A stretch of 64,000 bases of DNA from Garcia nutans. Taxonomy: Eukaryota > Streptophyta > Magnoliopsida > Malpighiales > Euphorbiaceae. Every line of letters starts with the position of its first letter. The stretch's first letter is position 1. The position numbers and the translations under genes are program-made. Shown here one piece after another: positions 48,641 through 58,613 of the stretch. Under the pieces are notes generated by a model that had not been told where the DNA came from, searched no databases, and was given only the letters and a program-made list of their open reading frames with translations. The stretch is taken from assembly GCA_947685225.1 (NCBI GenBank), contig CANTUV010000004.1, positions 15,965,001 through 16,029,000 of the forward strand, read 5' to 3'.

Positions 48641-48792
48641 TCGATAAAACTTTGACCGGGCTGACTTTTTTTGTGATTCGAGCCATTTTTAGCTCTTAAA
48701 ATTATTACAGACTGGTTTAAATCTTTAGGCTTGATCTGAATTCCTTTTTAATTAGGGTCAGACTGGATTAGGTTCAAAATTAAGGGTCTACA

Positions 48793-49897
48793 AATAGTCT
48801 AAATTTATCTGATAGAAAAATTGCTTCAAAAGTTTTGCATGAATTTTACATCTTCCTTATCTTATTAGGATTTGTTTTTCTATGATTAATGTTGACTTCA
48901 TTTTTAATAGGGACTCTTCTAAACCTATCATAACCTTTTACTACTAGTAAAAGAAGTTCCCTAAGCCCCTATAAATACCCTAGACCTTCCTCACAATGCA
49001 CACAATAGATTTTAGGTTAGAAATTCCAGATTTTAGGTTAGAATTGACATGATGAGAAGAGAGAATTTTGTGCAAGAGCAATTCAAGTTCAATAAGCTTT
49101 CTTCTTTCCAAGTTTGATCTTTTTAATTTGTTCTCTTTAGTTTTCTTTTAATTTTAATTATATTTATATCTTCTATTTTCTACTCTTTCTTTTTGTTTTA
49201 CTTTTCAATTATGAGTAACTAAAAACTCTATTAGAGTTAAACTATTTCTTAATTGATTATTATATGGAGTAGTTATTTTTAATTTGATTCAATTAAAGTT
49301 TGCTCTTGGTTATTTTGTTATCATTTATCTTAATGCATTGATTATCTAGCCAATAATTGTTTGATTTGAGTTATTGTGTGAAGGAGCAAGAACGGAAGAA
49401 CATTATTAGTTTAAGGAGGTAACAATTTTAGGTTAAAGTTTGCACCTATAGATGGGGTAAACACTTAAGAGGTTGACAAAAAGGTTACTCAGAAATCTTA
49501 ATGAGTTCGCTTAATTTGCTTGTGATCACGAGAGTAGACACAACATTAAGTTCAATATTAGGTTTAGTACTAGAGAGAGACTAAGTCTTAATTTAGGAGA
49601 ACCTTAGCAATAATCAAGAGTAGATTAAAATTGAGTTATGACCTTTGGAAATCCATAGTTAATCATTAAGAATAGGTTTAGCCCTAATGACAAAAATATT
49701 GTATTTAATTACAAATTTTAGTTTAGCTTTAAAATTAAGGTAACTTAGTTTTTAATTCAAATCAATTTACCATCCAAAAAATAATTAGCTTAATTCTTTA
49801 TTACTTGGATACCCTTCCTCATGGGAATCATAGTTTGCTCACTACTTTATTACTCGATTATGACTTGTGCTGTTGCTGATAGCTAGGCTAGGCCCTA
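48793..49897 (+). other. Unclassified LTR-like remnant
   Basis: About 1.1 kb into which element H inserted. It carries TATAAATA at 48970-48977 followed by a C-rich stretch and a duplicated GATTTTAGGTTAGAA motif, a promoter arrangement seen in plant LTRs. There is no protein-coding frame and I cannot assign a family or locate its ends. Confidence 0.35.
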
Positions 49898-50128
49898 ACA
49901 TTATCCATACTATAAGCATGATTAAATAGAATAAAAATTCATCCATGTCATAAAATAAACAAAAAGTATAAAAGTACAAAATTATATATGGGTACCCATA
50001 CTCAGTGGAAACATACCCTTACAAAATGCCTAAAAATCCATAAAATAAATAAAGTAAACTAAATTAAAAAAGCACAATAAGCAAATAAGGCATCCAAAAA
50101 GTGCAAACAGGCCTTTTATATTAATCCT
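49898..50128 (-). mobile_element. LTR fragment K (Tat-like)
   Basis: Starts at CATTATCCAT and includes GGGTACCCA, GTGGAAACATACC and similar phrases found at matching places in LTRs A, I and H. Element J inserted at 50128/50129; the rest of K should lie right of the window. Confidence 0.6.
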
Positions 50129-51505
50129 TATGAGTGGGAACTTTTGCCCCCACTCCCACGTGGAATGGTTCTTGCAACTTTGGCACTGTTAGGCTTAGGG
50201 TCATAGATAACATGGGCCTAAACCCAAAGAAAATGGAGCCGCCACCCAGACGGGCCGGGAAAAAAAAAGGTGGATGACTTGATTCTTAAGGAATTCCCAA
50301 CCCCCTAATGGTTCGAAAAGTTGGGTACACGTAGGGAAGGTGGGAATGACCCAGCATCCCTAGAGTGCTCGGTTCATTGGAATTGGCCTCTTTTTCAGGT
50401 CTAAATATTATTAAATCCTTAACTTATTATAGCATTATCCATATTACACACATATTAAAGTAAATAAATATTCATTATATTAAAATCTAAGAATGTCCAA
50501 ACACAACAATAAATGGGCGCCCATATAATATGGAAACATGCCCTTACAATATCCAAAATAAAATAGGACACCCACCTTTTTGTGAAAAACATGCCCTTTA
50601 CATTAATTCCAAAATTCAAAATAAATTAAATTACATTGAACCTAACGAATAAGGTACCCACAAAGTGGAAACATACCTCTTACATCTTGTAAACTAAAAT
50701 AATTAAAATAATAAAGCAAACAAATTAAGTCATTCAACCATTCATCTTGAGTAATAAAAAATAAATCATTCATAAAATTAAAATATCCATTCAAGACATA
50801 AAGCAATCACACTTAAGACTTTAATCTTAAATAAAGCAATAAATATATCAATTTAGGGTTTATGCTTCAATTAGTGTTTATGCTTCAATTTAGGGTTTTT
50901 ATGATGAAAATTAAGACTTTAAGTTCTAGGGATAAAAAATAGGATTTTTAGGTTTCAAGGAAAATAAGATTAAGGTTTATAAAGAGAATTAAGATTTTTA
51001 GAAATTAGGAAAACTAGGGTTAGGGTTTTATGGTTTTGGAGATTTAGGAAAATAGTTTAGGATTTTTATAATTTGTAAAACTAATTAGGGTTTAGGGAAT
51101 TTAAGAAAATAGATTAAGATTCTTTGAAAAATAGATTAGGGTTTTGAAAAGTTGCGAAACTAATTAGGGTTTAAGAAATTAGATTTGTGTTTTGGCGATT
51201 ATATTATTTGCTTAAATTAAAATCTTAGCTACTGTATGAAATAAATCAAAAAGGGAATTGGATAATCAGGATATTGTGATGTAGTTTGAAAAATCAAAGT
51301 TATTATTAATTTAATAAACTAAATTTAGATGAACTTACCCACATTTGAAGGGTCCACTAAATTGAAGGAATTGAACCAAGCTACTACCTGCCCAAATTTG
51401 ATTTCTGGCCGAGGTACCACCAAGACCTTGCTACCTTGTGAATTAGCTAGGGTTTTTTATCGTTCATTTTCACTCCTTTTTTTCTTTAATTATTATTGTC
51501 TCTTA

Positions 51506-51513
51506 TATTTATA
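51506..51513 (-). promoter_or_regulatory. TATA box of LTR J
   Basis: TATAAATA on the minus strand about 530 bp from the LTR start, matching LTRs A and E. Confidence 0.55.
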
Positions 51514-51664
51514 GAGCACCTTTTCTTAATCCTTCTCCTTATAGAATTTGTTAAATCAAGTTTTTACGAATTACTCTGTGATTAGGAAATAAATCTGGCT
51601 GGTCAAATTTTGTTTAGGACTCAGACTAGAGAAATTAAAGGCCAAAAATCAACATGAATCCCAC

Positions 51665-51876
51665 CTCATATCTATATGGGCTGGCCAAATCGATATGAGG
51701 CAAGGTTTATATTATTTGGCCAACCAAATGAATATGAAATAACCTCATATCGATTTGGCTTGCAAAATCATTATGAGGCAATTGCCCATATCTATTTGGC
51801 AAGTTCAAATTGATATGGGCAATACCCATATCGATTTGGCCCTCCCAAATTGATATGGGCTACCTCATATCGATTT
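51665..51876. repeat. Palindromic cassette in LTR J
   Basis: Series of inverted arms such as CCCATATC…ATTTGG with CAAATTGATATGGG and CCTCATATCGATTTGG with its complement. At least four stem-loops follow one another. Unrelated in sequence to the cassettes of A, I, H and E though in the same slot. Confidence 0.8.
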
Positions 51877-52042
51877 TGGACAATAAACTCAACCCAAAAT
51901 AATTAATTTTTCAGCCCAGACTTTTTTTACAATTTTAATATAATTCGCACCAACTGAATTCTAATCTTTAAGGGATTTTAGATTTATAATGGACAAAGAT
52001 AAGCTTTTTAAATTTAATTCGGTCCAAATTTAAGGGTCTACA

Positions 52043-52057
52043 GTTTGCCCCCTGCTT
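52043..52057 (-). promoter_or_regulatory. Polypurine tract of element J
   Basis: Minus strand AAGCAGGGGGCAAAC directly before the LTR start TGTAGACC. It is the only clear polypurine tract for the Tat-like family in this window. Confidence 0.8.
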
Positions 52058-52154
52058 GAGCGATCTGAGATTTTGATTGAAGAGAGTAAAAAACAATATG
52101 ACTATTGAACTGATTTATAACATCACTGTATTTTGGACTTCAGGTTAGATTGAA

Positions 52155-52680
52155 TTTCTAAAAGCAATGTTAGGTTCTGGACCGGGATTAGTTTGGATTC
52201 TAGACCCTAAAAAGATTTGAGTTCTGAACCAGAAAAAGATTTGGGTTTTGACCCAGATTGGCTTAGGTTATGGACCCAGAATGAGTTCTGGACTCAAAAA
52301 AGATTTGGGTTCTCAACCCAGATTGGTTTGGCAAGGTTCTGGACCTGGAATGAGTTATGGACTCAATCATCTTGGGTTCTGGACCCGAATTGGTTTGGGT
52401 TCTTAACCCAGAATGAGTTTTGGACTAAAAAAAGATTTGGGTTCTAGACCTTGATTGGTTTGGGTTCTGGACCCGGAATGAGTTTCAGACTAAAAAAAGA
52501 TTTAGGTTCTGGACCCAGATCTGTTTGGGTTCTAGATCAGGAATGAGTTCTGGACTAGAAAAAAGATTTGGGTTCTGGACCCAGATTAATTTGGGTTTTG
52601 GACTTGGAATGAGTTATGGACTAAAAAAATATGTGAGTTCTTGACACGGATTGGTTTGGTTAGGTTCTGGACCCAAAGCA
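52155..52680. repeat. Minisatellite in the 3' region of element J
   Basis: About eight imperfect units of roughly 65 bp built on GATTTGGGTTCTGGACCC, ATTGGTTTGGGTTCTGGACC and AATGAGTTCTGGACT. Related to the array at 1-620. The following stretch to 53034 is non-coding, with a pyrimidine-rich run at 52945-53020. Confidence 0.85.
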
Positions 52681-53265
52681 CCTGAGAAAAATTAATTATA
52701 ATTAGTAAAGCATTTTTTACAAAAAAGAATTTAGTTATTTTTTAGTAAATATGGGTACCTATATACTCTTGTCCCCTTAGTGAAAAAAAATATTTAATGA
52801 GTATAAAAAAATATTTTTTAAACACACAAAAAATTATATACACATAATAAATATTTATTTATTGTGTGCACGTGTGCCGTGTACTTTAATTTAAGAACTA
52901 CTGTAATGGACGTTTAGAATTATTTGAAGTTTCTATCTTATTTTATTTTATTTTGTTCTTTTCTTTTCTTTTCTTTCATTTCATTTGTTTCTTTTCATTT
53001 CTTTTACTTTATGCCTTTTTCTTTAACAGCTTGTTGTAGACCCTTAATTTTGGCCCTAAGTTGGTTCGGTCTTAATTAAAGAATGCAAAAATAAATTTGA
53101 TCCGATTTACAGCTTCTAATAAGTTAGTTTGGATTAAAGAGGCATAAATTCAATTGTAAAACTCTAAAATCAAGTTGAATAGACCCAAAAAAAAAACTTT
53201 TCAGCCCAAAGTTAAAAAATACAAAAATAATTCAAGTCAGGCTGGCCGGGGCAACATAAGCAATT

Positions 53266-53376
53266 GCTCATGTCGACCTGGGCTGCAAGATCGACATGAG
53301 GCATGCTCATGTCGACCTGGGCTACCGGGTCAGCATGAGTGAGACTCATGTCGACTTGGACAACAAGATCGACATG
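53266..53376. repeat. 39-bp palindromic tandem cassette in LTR E
   Basis: Three units with arms CTCATGTCGA and TCGACATGAG around a CTGGGCTGCAAGA-like loop. It starts about 230 bp from the LTR start and about 110 bp before the TATA box. Confidence 0.8.
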
Positions 53377-53488
53377 GTTTCAATTGGTTTTTTAGATTTT
53401 TTTTATCGGGTTTTTCTAAGGAGCTTAGAATTCGTCTGAAAGACAAATTAGCAAAGTTAGGCTTAGTATTTTTTTGATTGGCTTTCCC

Positions 53489-53496
53489 TATAAATA
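53489..53496 (+). promoter_or_regulatory. TATA box of LTR E
   Basis: TATAAATA about 455 bp from the LTR start, in line with LTRs A and J. Confidence 0.6.
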
Positions 53497-54977
53497 AGAA
53501 GTCTTAATACTTTAACAGGGGGCAGTAATATTTAACAACATTGGGTTGGCAACAAACAGAGAATAACAATAGCATTTTTTTTAAGAACGAAGGTACAATG
53601 AGCAGAAATATCAAGAGAACCAAAGAAGAAGGCAGAGTCCATACTGTCTTCACATTGTTCCCCCAGAAATCAATTTTTTGGTGGAACCAATGACGGAGGT
53701 TTGATCATTAATCATAAATTATTCATGTTTATAGTAGCTGCATTTTCTTTAATTAATAAGAACATGCAGTAACTTGATCTTTGTTTTAATAACTTCAATT
53801 GTTTGCTTTAGTTAATACATTAATCAGTTGGTGTTCGTACCTCCACTTGCATGTTTTATAAAATCTTAAAACCATCCAGTATCTATTGAGGGCTTGAATC
53901 AATTATTAGAATCTAGTTTGTTTGAAACTCAAAACCCTAAACCATTTTTATCCAAAAGCTTAAACCATTTCATTATTAAACTCCAAAATCTTGATTATTC
54001 TTCCAAAACTTTAATTTATTTCTCCAAATCCAAAATTATTTTTCAAAGGCAGCAAGTTAAAATCCTAAACCCTTTTTTCCAATAATCGAAGAATATCAAA
54101 ACCCTATTCCTATAAATCTTTCTCTTATAATCCCTAAATTCCTTAAACCCTAAAACCCTAATTCCAAAACTCTAGTTTCAAAAACTCTAGTTTCCAAAAC
54201 CCTAAGTTCCAAATCCTAAATTCCAAAACACTAATTTCTTAAACCTTAATTTAAGATGTGCACCCTAAACTTAAACTTTTTATTAATTTATTTTTTTTGG
54301 ATTTGATTATGTAGTTTATTATATGTTTTAATGGTTGGTTTATATAATTTGTAATGAATGAATGAATGAATGGACATTTTCTTTATTATTATTGATTTAT
54401 TTTGGTACTAATGTAAGAGGTATGTTTCCACTTTTTGGGTACCTCATTATTTAAATCTTATGTAATTTAATTTATTTCATATTTTTGGGATTAATGTAAA
54501 GGGCACGTTTCCACCTATTGGAGGGTGTTCTATTTAGTTTTAGACAAGGACAATGTAAGGACATGTTTTCATCCTCGGATGGGTGTCCATTTATTTGCTT
54601 TGTTTGGACAGTTTTTGATTTTAATATAATGATGCTTTATTTTAATTGTTTCATGCAGTATGGATAATATTATTATATTTAAGAATTTTATAATATTAAG
54701 ACCAAAAAAGGAGGCCGATTCCAATGAACCAGGCATTGTGGGGGTGCTGGGTCATTTCTCACCTTCCCCACACGTACCCAACTTTTCGAACCCATTAGGG
54801 GGTTGGGGATTTCTTAAGAATTGAGTCATCCACCCCTTTCTTTTTTTCTGCCCGTCCGGGTGGTGTCTCCATTTTCTCCGGGCTTAGGCCCGTGTTCTCT
54901 AAGGCCCTAAGACTAAACAGTGCCGAAGTCGCAAGACCCATTCCACTGGGAGTGGGGGCAAAAATCCCCGCTCATAG

Positions 54978-54995
54978 TGGCCACTCCACTGGGGA
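54978..54995 (+). promoter_or_regulatory. Primer binding site of element E (Arg tRNA type)
   Basis: TGGCCACTCCACTGGGGA, one base different from the site of element I, one base after the LTR end. Confidence 0.8.
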
Positions 54996-56040
54996 TAAGA
55001 GAAGTTGATTCCGTTGGCCTTTATATTATTCTATTCTTTCTTATCATGATATTATCCATTGCATCATATTAGATTGCATCATGTGCGTGAGTTAGGACGC
55101 CCATGTTACCCGTGTTGTGTTATGTAAGGGATATCATACTTTCACTCAAGGTGTAGAGACTGAGCATGGCATAACCACTCATAGCTTTATACCTTTTGGT
55201 ATATACTTGCTATGGGAACCTAAGCCTTTTCAACCCAAAGACTAAAGCTCATGTAATTGGCGTAGTTACTTTCTTTAGGCTTTACCCCAAATGCTTGTTG
55301 TTTGACTATGGTTAATTTATCTTGGTTTAAATCATGACTTATTTGGTTTGTTCTTTTTCTAATATGACCTAAGTATATTGTAAGCTCAAAATAAATTTTT
55401 CTTTAAAATCCAAAAGACCAAAGCTATTTTCAAAACATTTCAAGATGGTCTTTGGACATAAAATTTTTCTAAAAAGAAATCAAAAATTCTTTTCTCATGA
55501 CTCAAATACAAAGTCAAAAATCCATTTTTTCTTAAAATCTTTTTACAATGGGCTTAGAAACAAAATTATTTTTGCATTTCATCCAACCTTTGAAAGAGCT
55601 TACAAATTATTTAGGCCAATTATGAAAATACCAAAAATCAATTGTGAGCCTAGTTTATACTAAGAATTATTGATCATGGGCTTGTTTTAGGCATGAATCA
55701 TTAGTTACTTTTCAAGTGAGAAATCTATTTATAATAAACCTCTTAATTTAGTTTTAATCCAATATAGCATAAAAGCTACTTTAGTTGGTTGAATGGATTA
55801 AAACCTAATTAATGAAAATTATCATGAACTGATTTCCATTTTTGAAAATATAACTATTGGTTAAAATCGTTTGAGGAAATTATTCTAAAATAAGATACCA
55901 CATGTTGGTATTTTGTTATCCATATTACCTAGGAAAAGAGATTTGACATTCGTGTGTGGATACTATAAGGTTGGAAGGAACATCCTATTTATCCTTGTTT
56001 ATTTATTTTTTGTGCATACATGCATCACATGACATATCAT
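54996..56040 (+). other. Leader of element E
   Basis: About 1 kb colinear with the leader of A in inverted orientation. The short leader peptide of A and H is broken by stops here. No gene recognised. Confidence 0.6.
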
Positions 56041-56493
56041 TAGTCCTTTTTGGCTCGTAGACCTAAAGTACGACAATTCAAGAGCATACAATGATACCAC
56101 CTACAACATTGATTGGATTCAAGTGCTTCATTGGAAAGATGGATGCAAACTAGCTAAGGGACATAGTCGATAAAGTTGTCAAAGCTAGGATGGCCGAGCT
56201 ACGAGATCAATTGGTTGAAATTATGAAGACCCAGTTGATTCAAATTCTAGAGAACATCAACAATGCTAATGAGGCATCTCCCATTGACATAAGAAAGAAG
56301 GGAAAGGCAGCATCAACGGGGAAATAGAGATCGAATGAAAAATGAGGGATCAATCCCTATTCTACAAGACCAGCCAAACCATGTGCTATCTAAGTGGAGC
56401 AATAAGGGTAGCTACCACCTTAGTGGGCAAAGTCAAATTGAAAGAGGAGGTGTTGAGAAAAATGCAACAACTGAACCAACAAAGAAGCGTAAA
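56041..56493 (+). pseudogene. gag: N-terminal gag fragment of element E
   Basis: Plus-strand remnant of Gag: DIVDKVVKARMAELRDQLVE and the Lys-rich stretch after it correspond to IQRMVDDAFNTKMEEIKE in A. It then passes directly to sequence matching the region just before the zinc knuckle (NKGSYHLSGQS), so the capsid is missing as in A. Stops and frame changes are present. Solo LTR G interrupts it at 56494 and it resumes at 61982. Confidence 0.65.
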
Positions 56494-57403
56494 TGTAACA
56501 TCCTAAAATTTTTGAAAATTTCTAATTTTTGGAAAATTGGATAAGATAAATTATAATTGTAATATCCTCATATGTGGCTTAGAAGTTTTGATTATATTGT
56601 TGTTGTTGTTGTTATTGTTAAATTGAATTGAATGTATATGATGGGGTAAGAAAAGAAATTGGAAAGTGAATGCTTGCATATGTGTTTTGGAGGAAGAATT
56701 AGGGTTTAGAGACAAATGTATATGTTGTGTATATGATGATATATATAACATATAAAGTGGTCAAATGAAGAGTCAAGGTGATGGTTAAGTGGAAGAAGAT
56801 ATTTTTGGTTGTTAATGAAATTACATATAAGGACTTATATGAGACAAAGGTTAGTTATATGATTGAGGGTGTTTTAGTAATTGCTTGGATAAGAACACTT
56901 GGTGGAGATTAAAAGCAAAATTTGACTTTGTATTTTGATCATTGTCTTCTTTCTTCAAGAGGTGGCCGGCTCTCCAAATTGAAAAGAGAAAAAGAAGTGT
57001 TCTTGATGATAGAAGCAAATTGAAGAAGCAATCAAAGGATTTGACAAGGGATTTGTGGAATTTCTTCTTTGTAAGTAAGTATTTTCTTGTTTTCTTTACT
57101 TATTTGGAAGTTGTGTTTGAAAGTAAAGTAGGGTTTGATGATTTTGTGATTTGGTGGATTTGAGATGTGTTTGGTTGTGTTTTCAAGTGTTAAATTGATT
57201 TTAAGTTATGAGTTTAATTGAAGGTTGTTGTTGGAAATGATGGTTGTTGATTTGGATGGATGGAGAAGGATGTTGATTTTAGGGTTTTGAGTTAATATGT
57301 GTTTAGAACATTGATTATGTTCATGTGAAATATGTTATATGATGAATATTGTGTTTGAGTGCAATTGAGAAAGGGTTGGTTTTAGTTAAGGTTTTGTGAA
57401 TTG

Positions 57404-57630
57404 GTGACACGGCCAAAATCAATTTTAGGGGAGTGGGCGTGTCAATTATTTGGATTAGCTACTGTCTCTTTTGGTTTTAGTGACACGGGCGTGTCCATCA
57501 AAGGTGCTGGGCGTGTCAATTATTTGAATTGGCTACTGCCTCTTTTATTGCTAAAGACACGGGCGTGTTCCTCAACTAGGTTGGGCGTGCCCTACAAGTG
57601 AGTTGGGCGTGTCCCACAAATGAATTGAAT
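57404..57630. repeat. ACACGGGCGTGTC cluster in LTR F
   Basis: GTGACACGG, TGGGCGTGTC and GACACGGGCGTGT motifs about 0.85-1.07 kb from the LTR start, the counterpart of 42616-42850 in D. Confidence 0.75.
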
Positions 57631-58107
57631 GTTGCTTGATTTCTTTGTTCTTGTTTGCATAGTTTAGATTCTTCAAAGGTAGTTTGGCCTCTAAACCTAA
57701 ACATAAACATACTTAAACCAAGGGATGAATTAAAAACACTTGTGAATGGTCCTAAAGCTATGAATCATGTCAATTGTGTTTTGCCCTAATTGCATTGTTG
57801 AGAATTAACAATGCTATGTTATGCACTTTGAATGGTAATGTGTTTTTATGAGTAATGTGGAATGAAATGTTAATATTTATGAATGATGTCATGTGAGATA
57901 AATATACACTTGAATAATGAAGTGTTATATTGTGAAATGAAATGTGGAGCCATTGTTATTGGCTAAGGTGATTTAATGGAGATAAATGAGGCATGTTTGC
58001 CTAAATGATAATGAGAATTGAGAATGAAATCTAAATGAATTGTGTGGCTAATGTGTTATTCCATTTTCAGAGTTTGTTGTTGGTGGCATGCCTAATGAGT
58101 GTAACAA

Positions 58108-58268
58108 TCTCTTGAAGTTAGGTTGGATTGAATCCTTGAAGCCTAATTGAGATGTTACAACCCTTGAAGCTAGGTTGGGTTAGTTCTTGAAGCCAAGTTG
58201 GGTTGATGCTTAGCATGCTTTGCTCCCCTTGAAGCTTGGTTGAACTTAATCCTTGAAGCCTAGTTGGG
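58108..58268. repeat. CCTTGAAGC tandem repeats in LTR F
   Basis: Reverse-complement form of the GGCTTCAAGG array of the other LTRs, five to six units. Confidence 0.75.
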
Positions 58269-58566
58269 TATATGATATTGATATTGATAAATGTGATAAC
58301 AAAACCAAAGCATTAACTCTGAAAATTGAATGGCATATTAGTGTGTCTTGGGCCCATGCTTGTCTTTGCTTAGTGTTGTTCATGGATGATTAAATGATTA
58401 ACTAATAAAGCATATGCAAGGATGTTCAAATGTGATATATATATGTGTATGTTGGTTATGTAATGTAAAGGTATGTTGTTAACTTTGTATCTATGTTGTT
58501 ACATATATGATATAAATTAGAATTGGCATTGTATAGCATCTAAGCATATCGATTGCATGTTTTATC

Positions 58567-58613
58567 TTACTAAGCCCTTGGCTTAGCGCGATAGTGTTTA
58601 ATCGCGCAGGTGA
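58567..58613 (+). ncRNA. Double-hairpin element in LTR F
   Basis: CTAAGCC-CTT-GGCTTAG, then CGCGAT-AGTGTTTA-ATCGCG, then CAGGTGATAG, about 430-480 bp before the LTR end. In the other families the stem bases change in pairs (CGTGAT with ATCGCG in G, CGAGTTTAG with CTAAACTCG in B). The final CAGGTGA resembles a splice donor. Function not known. Confidence 0.5.

Larger units (their letters stand above)
26113..48792 (-). mobile_element. 5' LTR of element H, split by element B
   Basis: The LTR begins TGTAGACCCTTAATTTTGAA at 48792, is interrupted at 48109 by B, resumes at 27384 and ends CTCATA at 26113. The two parts total about 1.96 kb, the size of LTRs I, J and E. The flanks of B (ACCACAAGGACAGA and ACAGAAGACACTACCTTG) join into the sequence seen in LTR J near 51415-51435. 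AAACCCTAA-like motifs in element sense are frequent at 26838-26985. Confidence 0.8.
50129..52042 (-). mobile_element. 3' LTR of element J (Tat-like, 1914 bp)
   Basis: Minus-strand LTR from TGTAGACCCTTAAATTTGGA at 52042 to CTCATA at 50129. A polypurine tract abuts its right side, so it is the 3' LTR of a minus-strand element whose body lies to the right and is interrupted by E. AAACCCTAA-like motifs in element sense are frequent at 51005-51180. Confidence 0.8.
53035..54976 (+). mobile_element. 5' LTR of element E (Tat-like, 1942 bp)
   Basis: Plus-strand LTR from TGTAGACCCTTAATTTTGGC to CTCATA, next to a PBS. It is inserted in the 3' region of J. A cluster of AAACCCTAA/AACCCTAA motifs lies at 54125-54250. 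It is the only plus-strand Tat-like LTR here; A, I, H, J and K are minus. Confidence 0.85.
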
